This document shows positions 33,182-41,772 of a stretch of DNA of 64,000 bases, in pieces. The first letter of the stretch is position 1. Every line of letters begins with the position of its first letter. Position numbers and translations under genes: made by a program. This stretch comes from Marinobacter salarius. GTDB taxonomy: Bacteria; Pseudomonadota; Gammaproteobacteria; Pseudomonadales; Oleiphilaceae. The stretch spans positions 2,356,001 through 2,420,000 of the forward strand of contig NZ_CP136693.1 in the NCBI RefSeq assembly GCF_032922745.1. The letters are read 5' to 3'. The notes under the pieces were generated by a model. It saw only the letters and a list, made by a program, of their open reading frames with translations. It was not told the DNA's origin and searched no databases.

Positions 33182-33946
33182 ATGGGAGTGCATGTGTCCG
33201 GGCGCATTCTGGCTTTGCTGACCCTTTTCACGCTTACAGCCTGGGCTCCCGCTGCACTGGCGGATATCCCCGGTATCCCAGCCTTCACCGTAACCCCGGG
33301 CGAGGAAGAGGGCGTTCAGGAATACTCCGTTTCCCTGCAGATCCTGGCGCTGATGACGGCGCTGACGTTCCTGCCTGCCATGCTGATGATGATGACATCG
33401 TTTACTCGCATCATCGTGGTGTTTGCGATCCTGCGTCAGGCTCTTGGTTTGCAGTCCACACCTTCCAACCAGATTCTGCTAGGTCTAACCCTGTTCCTGA
33501 CCATCTTCATCATGAAGCCGGTACTGGAAGAGGTGAATGAAGTGGCGCTGCAGCCCTACATGCAGGAAGAGCTTAGCTCTTTGGAGGCGGTGGAGCAGGC
33601 CAGTCAGCCCTTCCGGAATTTTATGCTGGCACAGACACGGGAGAGTGACCTGGGATTGTTTATGCGCATCGCGGACGAACAATACGAGACTGCTGAGGAT
33701 GTCTCCTTCTGGGTACTCTTACCAGCGTTTGTGACCAGTGAGCTCAAAACCGCGTTCCAGATCGGTTTCATTCTGTTTATTCCGTTTCTCATCATCGACA
33801 TGGTGGTCGCCAGCGTTCTCATGGCCATGGGTATGATGATGCTGTCGCCAATCATTATTTCGCTACCGTTTAAAATCATGCTCTTTGTGCTGGTGGACGG
33901 CTGGGCCCTGATCATGGGTACCCTGGCTGCAAGTTACGGGATATAG
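33182..33946 (+). CDS. fliP: FliP, flagellar type III export gate protein
   Basis: FliP, with FliQ and FliR, forms the helical export gate inside the MS ring. The 254-residue precursor has a cleavable signal peptide (ending near PAALADIPG), as usual for FliP. Membrane segments then carry LMMMTSFTRIIVVFAILRQALG, seen here around residues 61-82, and the family motif ELKTAFQIGF. The ribosome-binding site AAGGAAGG lies in the end of fliO. fliQ follows after 13 bases. Confidence 0.97.
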   Translation: MGVHVSGRILALLTLFTLTAWAPAALADIPGIPAFTVTPGEEEGVQEYSVSLQILALMTALTFLPAMLMMMTSFTRIIVVFAILRQALGLQSTPSNQILLGLTLFLTIFIMKPVLEEVNEVALQPYMQEELSSLEAVEQASQPFRNFMLAQTRESDLGLFMRIADEQYETAEDVSFWVLLPAFVTSELKTAFQIGFILFIPFLIIDMVVASVLMAMGMMMLSPIIISLPFKIMLFVLVDGWALIMGTLAASYGI

Positions 33947-33959
33947 GGGAAGCAACGCC

Positions 33960-34229
33960 ATGACACCCGAAACCGTTATCGATATTCTGCGTGAAGCTCT
34001 GTGGATGATCGTGCTGTTAGCGAGTCTGATTATTGGGCCCGGCCTGGTGATCGGTCTTGTGGTCAGTACCTTCCAGGCGGCCACGCAAATCAACGAACAG
34101 ACATTGAGTTTTCTGCCTCGCTTGCTGGTTACCCTGATCACCATCATCGTGGCGGGCCCATGGATGTTGACCCAGCTTCTTGATCATGCGAATCGACTGA
34201 TCACCAATATCCCTTATTTGATTGGCTGA
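33960..34229 (+). CDS. fliQ: FliQ, flagellar type III export gate protein
   Basis: FliQ is a small gate subunit with two membrane helices (about 15-40 and 52-75). The 89-residue length and the segments VIDILREALWMIVLLA and ATQINEQTLSFLPRL match the family closely. The ribosome-binding site GGGGAAG precedes the ATG. It is followed by fliR after six bases. Confidence 0.97.
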   Translation: MTPETVIDILREALWMIVLLASLIIGPGLVIGLVVSTFQAATQINEQTLSFLPRLLVTLITIIVAGPWMLTQLLDHANRLITNIPYLIG

Positions 34230-34235
34230 CCGCGC

Positions 34236-35018
34236 ATGCCCACGGAAATATCAGCCGACCTGATCAACCAGTGGGTAGGTCAGCACCTGTGGCCGCTGTT
34301 CCGGCTGGCCAGTTTCATGATGGTCATTCCCTTTATTGGCACCCAGCTTGTCCCGGCACGGGTTCGCTTGGGGCTCGCTCTTATTATCACCATCCTGGTG
34401 GTGCCCATGATCCCGCCAGTGCCTCAGGTGGACGCCTTCAGTGCTGACGGGGTGGTGATCACCTTGCAGCAAATCCTCATTGGTGTGGGGATGGGATTTG
34501 CCCTGACGGCCCTGTTCCAGCTGTTTGTTGTTGCCGGACAGATGATTGCCATGCAAATGGGGCTTGGTTTTGCCTCCATGGTTGATCCGGCCAACGGCGT
34601 GAGTGTGCCGGTATTGGCGCAGATCTACACCATCACCATTACTCTGCTGTATCTGGCGATGAACGGGCACTTGGTCGCATTCGAAGTCTTTATTGAGAGC
34701 TTCCGCACCATCCCCATTGGCCTGGAAGGTCTGGGGCAGGCTGGTGTGTGGCAGCTCGCCCATCGCATCAGTTGGATATTCGTGTCCGCTGTCTTGCTGG
34801 CCCTACCTGCTGTCACCGCCGTGTTTATCGTCAATATTTCCTTTGGGGTTATGACACGTGCTGCTCCCCAGATGAACATTTTTGCCCTGGGTTTTCCGAT
34901 TGGCCTGATTTTTGGATTATTTGCCATATGGGTGCTGCACGCCAATTTTCTGCCACATTTCGAGCAGTACACCCGGGAGACGTTTGAGTTCATGCGAAAC
35001 CTGCAAGGGCAGCCTTAG
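34236..35018 (+). CDS. fliR: FliR, flagellar type III export gate protein
   Basis: FliR completes the FliP5-FliQ4-FliR1 gate. The 260-residue protein has six or so membrane helices and the conserved block GQMIAMQMGLGFASMVDP and ARAAPQMNIFALGFP-like segment (TRAAPQMNIFALGFPIG). The start ATG at 34236 has only a weak ribosome-binding site, consistent with coupling to fliQ, whose stop is six bases away. flhB follows after 15 bases. Confidence 0.96.
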   Translation: MPTEISADLINQWVGQHLWPLFRLASFMMVIPFIGTQLVPARVRLGLALIITILVVPMIPPVPQVDAFSADGVVITLQQILIGVGMGFALTALFQLFVVAGQMIAMQMGLGFASMVDPANGVSVPVLAQIYTITITLLYLAMNGHLVAFEVFIESFRTIPIGLEGLGQAGVWQLAHRISWIFVSAVLLALPAVTAVFIVNISFGVMTRAAPQMNIFALGFPIGLIFGLFAIWVLHANFLPHFEQYTRETFEFMRNLQGQP

Positions 35019-35033
35019 TAGCGACGGAAAACC

Positions 35034-36170
35034 ATGGCCGAAGAAAACGACAACAGCCAGGAAAAAACCGAAGAGGCCACCCCCCGAAGGCTTGAGAAAG
35101 CCAGGGAGGACGGCCAGACTGCGCGTTCCAAGGAACTGGCGACCATGGCTGTTCTGTTGGCTGGTGCCGGCGGCCTGCTGATGTTTGGCGCGTCAATGGG
35201 CGCTTCCCTGGAAAGTATCATGCGCGACAGCTTCGTGTTGGAGCGCTCCGCCATCTTCGACACCCGGCATATGAGCGTCCAGCTGATTGCCTCCACCAAG
35301 GAAGCCGCCCTGTCCCTGGCGCCCTTGCTGATCCTCTTGCTCGTCGCTGCAGTCGCAGGCTCGATTGGTATTGGTGGTCTGCTGGTCAGCGGAAAAGCCA
35401 TCGCCCCCAAGCTTAATAGAATGGACCCTCTCAAAGGTCTCAAGCGCATGTTCTCCATGCGTTCGCTGATTGAACTGGTCAAAGCCATCCTGAAAGTCGG
35501 CCTGGTGATGGCGGTAGCGATCCTGATATTGAACCTGCGTACGGATGACCTGCTTAGCATCGCTGAAGAGCCTGCGAGATCGGCCATGGAGCATGTTGTG
35601 TGGACCATGGCCTGGAGCTTTTTCATCCTTGCCTGTGCCACCATCGTCATTGCCGCGATCGACGTGCCGTTCCAGATCTTTGATCACCAGAAAAAGCTGC
35701 GCATGACCAAGCAGGAAGTGAAAGACGAATACAAGGATACGGAAGGCAAGCCGGAAGTGAAGGGTAAGATCCGTCAGTTGCAGCGTGAGATGGCTCAGCG
35801 TCGGATGATGCAGGATGTCCCGGGCGCGGATGTGGTGATCACTAACCCGACGCATTATGCGGTGGCGTTGAAGTACGATCAAAAGAAGATGGCGGCGCCG
35901 ATTGTGGTGGCGAAAGGGTCGGACGAAACGGCTTTCAAGATCATGGAGATTGCCCGCGAGAACAAGGTGGAGATTCTCCGCACGCCACCTTTGGCGCGGG
36001 CGGTTTACCACAACACTGACATCGGGGGTGAAATCCCGGATGGTCTGTACATGGCGATCGCCCAGGTGCTCGCCTATGTGTTCCAGCTTCGTCAATTCCG
36101 TAAGGGACGGGGCGAGAAGCCCCAGATGCCGAAGTTTCCGATTCCTTCGGATTTGCGGCGCGACGTTTGA
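35034..36170 (+). CDS. flhB: FlhB, flagellar export switch protein
   Basis: FlhB controls the change from rod/hook to filament export. The 378-residue protein has a basic N-terminal tail, four membrane helices (within about 35-210) and a cytoplasmic domain. The self-cleavage motif is Asn271-Pro272-Thr273-His274. It is the last flagellar gene before the chromosome is interrupted by repeats and a reverse-strand operon; flhA lies 3.4 kb further on. A stand-alone gene for an FlhB C-terminal domain is found at 53891-54193. Confidence 0.97.
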   Translation: MAEENDNSQEKTEEATPRRLEKAREDGQTARSKELATMAVLLAGAGGLLMFGASMGASLESIMRDSFVLERSAIFDTRHMSVQLIASTKEAALSLAPLLILLLVAAVAGSIGIGGLLVSGKAIAPKLNRMDPLKGLKRMFSMRSLIELVKAILKVGLVMAVAILILNLRTDDLLSIAEEPARSAMEHVVWTMAWSFFILACATIVIAAIDVPFQIFDHQKKLRMTKQEVKDEYKDTEGKPEVKGKIRQLQREMAQRRMMQDVPGADVVITNPTHYAVALKYDQKKMAAPIVVAKGSDETAFKIMEIARENKVEILRTPPLARAVYHNTDIGGEIPDGLYMAIAQVLAYVFQLRQFRKGRGEKPQMPKFPIPSDLRRDV

Positions 36171-36215
36171 GTTGGGTGCTGGCCTGTTGGTACCTAGCCT
36201 GTTGGTTTGGGGGAG

Positions 36216-36328
36216 GTGGTTCTGCGGGCGGGCTGCCCAAAACACGCTCCTTCGGCACATCCATGTGACGCTTGGACTCCGCCATCCATGGCTCCGTACA
36301 GTTTTGGGCAGCCCACCCGCAGAGCCAC
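36216..36328. repeat. Nested inverted repeat A downstream of flhB
   Basis: Arms of 28 bases (36216-36243 and 36301-36328) match with two differences. They frame about 57 bases that include CGCCATCCATGGC, itself nearly palindromic. The arms are GC-rich with GCTGCCCAAAAC at the inner edge. The arrangement is the mirror of repeat B. It could form a long stem at the end of flhB mRNA and may act as a terminator or mRNA end. The rest of the 36171-36561 gap holds no gene that I can support. Confidence 0.75.
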
Positions 36329-36422
36329 TTCTTTCATCATAGATATCGCCAAAATCGTCAAAACCTTTCTCGGGTTTCCTATTATTCGACCTTGCCTGCT
36401 TGCGATAACGCCGTTGATCGAG

Positions 36423-36529
36423 GGGGTGTGGGGAAGGGACTCCCAAAAACGTGGAGCGCCATGGATGGCGCGACCGAGCCCTACAGGGATGTATTCACGG
36501 GCGTTTTTTGGGAGTCCCTTTCGCACACC
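36423..36529. repeat. Nested inverted repeat B downstream of flhB
   Basis: Arms at 36423-36450 and 36501-36529 pair over GACTCCCAAAAA with a few mismatches near their outer ends. The centre holds a second dyad, GCGCCATGGATGGCGC (36455-36470), then CCCTACAGGGATGTATTCACG. The centre resembles that of repeat A in opposite orientation. I recall similar intergenic motifs in Marinobacter-like genomes but could not confirm this. Confidence 0.75.
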
Positions 36530-36561
36530 CGTTAACGCCAAACCGGAAGGCTAAAAGCAGG

Positions 36562-37437
36562 TTACACCGAGGCCTCAATAACCCGAACCATAGGATCACG
36601 GCGGCTCTCCGGAATTGGGAGTTGGCCGTAGAGGTCAGCAGGGTTGTGGACGGTAACGGAGGGAAAGCCGCAAGCACCGAAGTGCTCAGCCGCTTGTTGG
36701 TCGTCCAGGAAATGGAAGCTGACATCACTGCGGGTAACCGTGCTTAGCAGTCCGCCGAGGGATTTCAGGGCACCGCGTAACAGTGGCTGGTTTGGCATCA
36801 GGTAGCTTTCGGACAGGTAGACCGATCCCGGGCGCTGTTGCAGCAGTGCAGCCAGGCGTTTCCAGAATTCTGAAATAACCGGCAAGGAGAAATAGCTGGT
36901 CAGTCCCTCGGTGACGACAACCACCGGTTCTTTGCTGTCGAACGCTCTCGCGACAATCGCCTCCAGCGTCTGTTCACCGGATTCCGCCAGGATGTCGATG
37001 GGCATTACCTGATGGTGGTCGCCCAGGCGACCGGAGGCCAGGAGTCTTGCGGCCTTTTTGGTGGCCATGTCGGGGAGGTCGGCTTCCACCATATGGAGGT
37101 GTGGGTGCTTTTCCCGCAAGCGGATGCCTCTTGGAGACATTCCGCAGGCAATTTCCAGAACCTGGGTGACGCCACGCTCAAGGGCCTGTTCGATAAGGTG
37201 ATCGATGATCAGGTGGCGCTGCATCAGGAAGGTGCGGATGTTGCCACCGATGAGCGTTTTGCTTCCTACCTCGAACGGAGTCATCAGGTGATACAGCCAG
37301 CGCCCCTCATCCGTCGCAAGCACGTCGTCGGAGAGACCGTACCGGTGCCATACGGCACCGGTATAGAGAGCGGTAAAGCTGATGCCGGAGCTGCCAGCTG
37401 CTTTCATTGGTCGGTTGTCAGTGGGTGTCTTGCTCAT
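36562..37437 (-). CDS. SAM-dependent methyltransferase, leucine-carboxyl-methyltransferase-like family
   Basis: A 291-residue cytoplasmic methyltransferase of the family that includes LCM1 and polyketide-type O-methyltransferases (COG3315-like). The SAM-binding motif I is VLEIACGMSPRGIRL. It is followed by the acidic strand HMVEADLPDMA and a VVVVTEGLTSYFS segment. Members transfer methyl groups to carboxylates or hydroxyls, but the bacterial substrates are mostly unknown. It overlaps the end of uraA by 20 bases and is probably the third gene of the upp-uraA operon. That placement suggests, weakly, a link to nucleobase metabolism, or simply read-through. Confidence 0.75.
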   Translation of the reverse strand: MSKTPTDNRPMKAAGSSGISFTALYTGAVWHRYGLSDDVLATDEGRWLYHLMTPFEVGSKTLIGGNIRTFLMQRHLIIDHLIEQALERGVTQVLEIACGMSPRGIRLREKHPHLHMVEADLPDMATKKAARLLASGRLGDHHQVMPIDILAESGEQTLEAIVARAFDSKEPVVVVTEGLTSYFSLPVISEFWKRLAALLQQRPGSVYLSESYLMPNQPLLRGALKSLGGLLSTVTRSDVSFHFLDDQQAAEHFGACGFPSVTVHNPADLYGQLPIPESRRDPMVRVIEASV

Positions 37438-38674
37438 GAATCCGTGCGCCCCATGCCTCGCCCTTGCCTGGCAGGATCAGGTTGAGGGCTATGGCAACCA
37501 CCGCGCAAAGGGCGATGCCCTCCAGGTTACCAATCGCCATGCCACCAATCCCGAAGACCAGAGTGACGGCAACGATGACCAGGTTGCGTGCCTGCGACAG
37601 GTCGACCTGGTGCCGGATCAGGGTATTCAGGCCGACAACGGCAATAGAGCCGAACAACAGGCACAGGATACCGCCCATGACCGGCGCCGGGATGGTTTGG
37701 AGCGCTGCGCCGAATTTGCCGATGAACGCCAGCACGATGGCAATGCACGCCGCCCAGATCATGACTTTGGGATTGAAGTTCTTGGTCAGCACCACCGCGC
37801 CCGTAACCTCTGAATAGGTGGTGTTGGGCGGGCCACCAAGGGCTGAGGCAGCACTGGTGGCAAGGCCGTCGCCTAGCAGGGTGCGGTGCAGGCCGGGTTT
37901 CTCAAGGTAGTTTTTGCGGGTGACGGTACCGATGGCGAGGATGTCGCCAATGTGCTCAATGGCTGGTGCGATGGCCACAGGAATCATGAACAGGATGGCT
38001 GCCCAGCTGAACTCCGGCGCCACAAAGTTGGGGATGGCGAACCAGGGCGCGTTGGTAATGGGTGACAGGTCCACGATGCCAGCAAAGGCGGAGAGTATGT
38101 ACCCGACGATAATGCCGAACATGATCGGGATCAGGCGGAAGATTCCGCTGGACCAGACCGCCATAATCACGGTCACGGCCAGGGAGATCATCGCAATCCA
38201 GATGGCGGTGTCGTAGGGCACCAGTTGTTGCGCGCCATCACCGGTGCGGCCGGAAGCCATGTGGACAGCCACCGGCGCCAGGCCAAGGCCAATCACCATA
38301 ATAACCGGGCCGATAACCACGGGAGGCAACAAGCGGGTGATGAAACCGGTACCGCGCAGGCGTACAGCGCCACTCAGGATGATATAAAGGATGCCCGCGG
38401 CCATCAGGCCACCGAGTGTTTCCTCAAGGCCGAAGCGACCCTTGGCGGCAATGATCGGGGCGATAAAGGCGAAGGATGAGGCCAGGAAAATGGGAATCTG
38501 GCCGCCGGTGACGATGTGGAAAATCAGCGTGCCAATGCCGGCGGTGAACAGCGCAACGTTGGGATCGAGGCCGGTAATCAGGGGCATCAATACCAATGCG
38601 CCAAAAGCCACCAGCAGCATTTGTGAGCCGGCGATGGCCTGTTTCCAGACCGGGTCGGTGCTATGGTCCTGCAT
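37418..38674 (-). CDS. uraA: UraA-type uracil permease
   Basis: A 418-residue nucleobase:cation symporter of the NCS2 family that imports uracil with protons. It has about 12-14 hydrophobic segments. Family motifs include FLASSFAFIAP near helix 3, PVAIAPAIEHIGDI (with the substrate-binding Glu) and GGPPNTTYSEVTGAVVLTK in part. Upp starts the operon two bases upstream, so imported uracil is directly converted to UMP. It lies on the strand opposite to the flagellar genes. Confidence 0.94.
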   Translation of the reverse strand: MQDHSTDPVWKQAIAGSQMLLVAFGALVLMPLITGLDPNVALFTAGIGTLIFHIVTGGQIPIFLASSFAFIAPIIAAKGRFGLEETLGGLMAAGILYIILSGAVRLRGTGFITRLLPPVVIGPVIMVIGLGLAPVAVHMASGRTGDGAQQLVPYDTAIWIAMISLAVTVIMAVWSSGIFRLIPIMFGIIVGYILSAFAGIVDLSPITNAPWFAIPNFVAPEFSWAAILFMIPVAIAPAIEHIGDILAIGTVTRKNYLEKPGLHRTLLGDGLATSAASALGGPPNTTYSEVTGAVVLTKNFNPKVMIWAACIAIVLAFIGKFGAALQTIPAPVMGGILCLLFGSIAVVGLNTLIRHQVDLSQARNLVIVAVTLVFGIGGMAIGNLEGIALCAVVAIALNLILPGKGEAWGARIHEQDTH

Positions 38675-38676
38675 GG

Positions 38677-39315
38677 TTAGACGTCCTTCTGCTTGGTGCC
38701 GAAGATTTTGTCGCCGGCGTCGCCAAGCCCCGGAAGGATGTAACCTTTCTCATTTAGCCTGTCATCGATTGATGCGGTGTAGATCGACACATCTGGATGT
38801 TTCTCCAACACTTTTTTTACGCCTTCTGGTGCTGCAACCAGGACGAGTGCACGAATTTCGGTACTGCCGGCTTTCTTTAGCACGTCGATGGTGGAGATCA
38901 TGGAGCCACCGGTGGCCAGCATGGGGTCGACGATCATGGCCATGCGCTCATCCAGTTCGCCTACCAGCTTTTCAAGATAGGTGCTGGCTTCCAGGGTTTC
39001 TTCGTTGCGCACTTGGCCGACAACGCTGACCCGGGCACCGGGAATCAGGGTGAGTACGCCGTCCAGCATACCCAGGCCGGCCCGAAGGATTGGCACGATG
39101 GTGGTTTTCTTGCCCTGGATCTGTTCAATCTCCACCGGCCCGGCCCAGCCTTCAATGGTTTTCTTCTGCAGTGAAAAATCCTTGGTGGCCTCGTACGTCA
39201 ACAGAGCACCGACTTCCTGAGCGAGCTCCCGGAAATTTTTGGTGCTGATGTCTGAGCGGCGCATCAGGCCGAGTTTATGGCGGATAAGAGGGTGCTTGAC
39301 CTCGTGAATTGGCAT
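38677..39315 (-). CDS. upp: Uracil phosphoribosyltransferase
   Basis: Upp makes UMP from uracil and PRPP for pyrimidine salvage. The 212-residue protein starts MPIHEVKHPLIRHKLG, typical of the family. It has the PRPP loop MIVDPMLATGGSM and the uracil-binding C-terminal region ASIDDRLNEKGYILPGLGDAGD (in part). The ATG at 39315 has an AGGTGAG site; a far-upstream in-frame start near 39681 runs across the flhA promoter region and is rejected. It is the first gene of upp-uraA-methyltransferase and is divergent from flhA. Confidence 0.97.
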   Translation of the reverse strand: MPIHEVKHPLIRHKLGLMRRSDISTKNFRELAQEVGALLTYEATKDFSLQKKTIEGWAGPVEIEQIQGKKTTIVPILRAGLGMLDGVLTLIPGARVSVVGQVRNEETLEASTYLEKLVGELDERMAMIVDPMLATGGSMISTIDVLKKAGSTEIRALVLVAAPEGVKKVLEKHPDVSIYTASIDDRLNEKGYILPGLGDAGDKIFGTKQKDV

Positions 39316-39437
39316 GGGCTCACCTTTGCGTCTGGGTCGATGATGTGATTGGGCGCAGTAAAGACGCCAGCAAATGGCGCAAGGATACCGTATCTTGCCG
39401 AGTCCGTCAGGCGTGGTAAAAAGAAAAGCCGTGAGGG

Positions 39438-39455
39438 CTGGTACGGATCTTGCGA
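39438..39455 (+). promoter_or_regulatory. Sigma-54 promoter of flhA
   Basis: CTGGTACGGATCTTGCGA has GG (39440-39441) and GC (39452-39453) ten bases apart and is close to the consensus TGGCAC-N5-TTGC. It lies 84 bases before the flhA ATG. Confidence 0.82.
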
Positions 39456-39538
39456 ATACCTCGTCAAACGATGCGTCTGCGTCAAAAAAACGACCCGCAC
39501 ACCCCTGCGGTTTACCGCCAATCGGAGAGTTTCCCGGC

Positions 39539-41713
39539 ATGGATCGAGCGCTAGTCTTCAACAATGTCAAATCCCTGACGCGGGGTAATATTGGCATTCC
39601 CGTGATGTTGATGGGGTTGCTGGGCATGATGATTCTGCCCATGCCGGCGTTCATGCTGGACGTGTTCTTCACCTTCAACATTACCTTGTCGATCGTGATC
39701 CTGCTGGTGTGTGTCTACGCCTTGCGGCCGATGGAGTTTGCATCCTTTCCGACTGTTCTGTTGGTGGCAACACTGTTGAGGTTGGCGCTCAACGTTGCAT
39801 CCACACGGATTGTTCTGCTCAACGGCCATGAAGGCGGTGATGCGGCCGGTAAGGTGATCGAGTCGTTCGGCGCGGTTCTTATCGGCGGTAACTACGCGGT
39901 TGGCCTGGTGGTCTTCGCCATCCTCATGATCATCAACTTCCTGGTGGTCACCAAAGGTGCTGGCCGGGTGTCGGAAGTAAGCGCACGTTTCACCCTGGAT
40001 GCCATGCCGGGTAAGCAGATGGCCATCGATGCCGATCTCAATGCCGGTCTTATCAACCAGGAAGAAGCCAAGCACCGTCGCTCTGAAATTGCCCAGGAAG
40101 CAGACTTCTACGGCTCGATGGACGGCGCCAGTAAATTCGTCAAGGGCGACGCCATCGCCGGCCTGTTGATCCTGGCCATCAACCTGATCGGTGGCATTGC
40201 CATCGGTATGCTCCAGCACGGCCTCGATTTTGGTACGGCTACGCAGAACTATGCACTGCTGACCATTGGTGACGGTCTGGTGGCTCAAATTCCGTCACTG
40301 CTGCTGTCGACGTCTGCAGCGATCATGGTTACCCGGGTAACGTCCAGCCAGGACATGGGCGGGCAGATACTGCAACAAATGTTCAACGCCCCCAAGGCGC
40401 TGGGTATCGCGGCCGTTATTCTCATCATTCTGGGCCTGATTCCTGGCATGCCGCACGTAGCATTCCTCGGTCTGGGGGCGATTGCGGGTGGTATTGCCTG
40501 GTACATATGGCAACAGGAACGCCAGACCGTTGAGGAGGATGGTGTGTTCCCGATCCGGGGCGGTGGTGCTCGTCCGGCAGGCCCGGGGCGCGACTTGCCA
40601 CCTGGCGGTGAGGGCGGTGAACAGAGTGCCCAGCTGCCGCCGCCGGGAGAAACCCGGGAACTCGGATGGGACGATGTGGCCACCGTGGATATCGTCGGCC
40701 TGGAGGTGGGCTATCGCCTGATTCCCCTGGTGGATAAATCCCAGGGCGGTCAGCTTCTCAGCCGTATCAAGGGCGTTCGCAAAAAGCTCTCACAGGATCT
40801 GGGCTTCCTGATGCCTTCGGTCCATATCCGCGACAACCTCGACCTGATGCCCAATGTCTACCGAATCACCCTGATGGGCGTCACCATTGCCGAGGCAGAA
40901 ATCCATCCAGACCGTGAACTGGCGATTGACCCAGGTCAGGTGTTCGGCAAGATCGAGGGGATAGAGGGCAAAGACCCCGCCTTTGGTCTGGACGCCAGTT
41001 GGATCGAGCCGGATAAAAAAGACCAGGCACAGACCCTCGGTTATACCGTCGTGGACGCCAGTACCGTGGTGGCGACACACCTCAACCAGATCCTTCAGAG
41101 ACACGCCCACGAACTGCTTGGCCATGAGGAAGCTCAGAAATGGCTGGACCAGCTCGAAAAAGTGTCACCAAAGCTGGCGGAAGAACTGGTACCCACCACC
41201 ATTTCCATCAGCCTGCTGCTGAAGGTGCTACAGAATCTGCTGAAAGAGGAAGTGCCGATCCGTGACATGCGCTCTATTGCGGAGGCCATTGTGAACGTCC
41301 ACCCGAAGAGCCAGGACCCGAAACTGCTGACCACGGTTGCTCGCCAGTCACTTCGCCGGATGATTGTCCAGAGTATCTGTGGCAACGACGCGGAGATCCC
41401 GGTGATTACTCTGGATCCGGACTTGGAACAGTTATTGCTAAAGTCCATGCAGCAGAGTCAACAATCCGGCGGTCAAGAAGACATCGGGCTGGTGCTGGAG
41501 CCAAATATGGTTGAGAAGCTTCAACGGTCGCTCCAGGACAGCGTCCAGCGCCAGGAAATGCTGGGCAAGCCGGCGATTCTCCTGGTTTCCGGGCCCTTGC
41601 GCCCGGTACTGGCGAAGTTTGCCAGCTACGGAGTCGAGCGCCTGCATGTACTGTCGTATCAGGAAATTCCGGATAACAAACAGATCACTATTGTCGCATC
41701 CGTCGGCCAGTAA
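39539..41713 (+). CDS. flhA: FlhA, flagellar export gate and docking platform
   Basis: FlhA forms the nine-part ring that receives chaperone-substrate complexes. The 724-residue protein has about eight membrane helices in the first 320 residues. The conserved FHIPEP-type loop region is seen as GRVSEVSARFTLDAMPGKQMAID in part. A flexible linker (PGRDLPPGGEGGEQSAQLPPPG in part) is followed by the large cytosolic domain. The start ATG 39539 follows a GGAGAG site and gives a normal N-terminus; a start at 39374 would include the promoter and is rejected. It begins the flhA-flhF-fleN-fliA run. Confidence 0.97.
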   Translation: MDRALVFNNVKSLTRGNIGIPVMLMGLLGMMILPMPAFMLDVFFTFNITLSIVILLVCVYALRPMEFASFPTVLLVATLLRLALNVASTRIVLLNGHEGGDAAGKVIESFGAVLIGGNYAVGLVVFAILMIINFLVVTKGAGRVSEVSARFTLDAMPGKQMAIDADLNAGLINQEEAKHRRSEIAQEADFYGSMDGASKFVKGDAIAGLLILAINLIGGIAIGMLQHGLDFGTATQNYALLTIGDGLVAQIPSLLLSTSAAIMVTRVTSSQDMGGQILQQMFNAPKALGIAAVILIILGLIPGMPHVAFLGLGAIAGGIAWYIWQQERQTVEEDGVFPIRGGGARPAGPGRDLPPGGEGGEQSAQLPPPGETRELGWDDVATVDIVGLEVGYRLIPLVDKSQGGQLLSRIKGVRKKLSQDLGFLMPSVHIRDNLDLMPNVYRITLMGVTIAEAEIHPDRELAIDPGQVFGKIEGIEGKDPAFGLDASWIEPDKKDQAQTLGYTVVDASTVVATHLNQILQRHAHELLGHEEAQKWLDQLEKVSPKLAEELVPTTISISLLLKVLQNLLKEEVPIRDMRSIAEAIVNVHPKSQDPKLLTTVARQSLRRMIVQSICGNDAEIPVITLDPDLEQLLLKSMQQSQQSGGQEDIGLVLEPNMVEKLQRSLQDSVQRQEMLGKPAILLVSGPLRPVLAKFASYGVERLHVLSYQEIPDNKQITIVASVGQ

Positions 41714-41772
41714 AGGCCGCGGCTGGAAAGGCGGAAGACGCTGGGAAGCGTTGACCGAAAGGAGGCATCATT

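Noticed and set aside
35193..36446. A 417-codon open frame on the minus strand
   Set aside because: It is antisense to flhB and runs into the inverted repeats; no recognisable protein.
36207..36554. Open frames on both strands across the repeats after flhB
   Set aside because: They mirror the inverted repeats and are a by-product of symmetry.
38677..39681. A longer upp frame starting near 39681
   Set aside because: The extension covers the flhA promoter and start; the family N-terminus and a good ribosome-binding site are at 39315.
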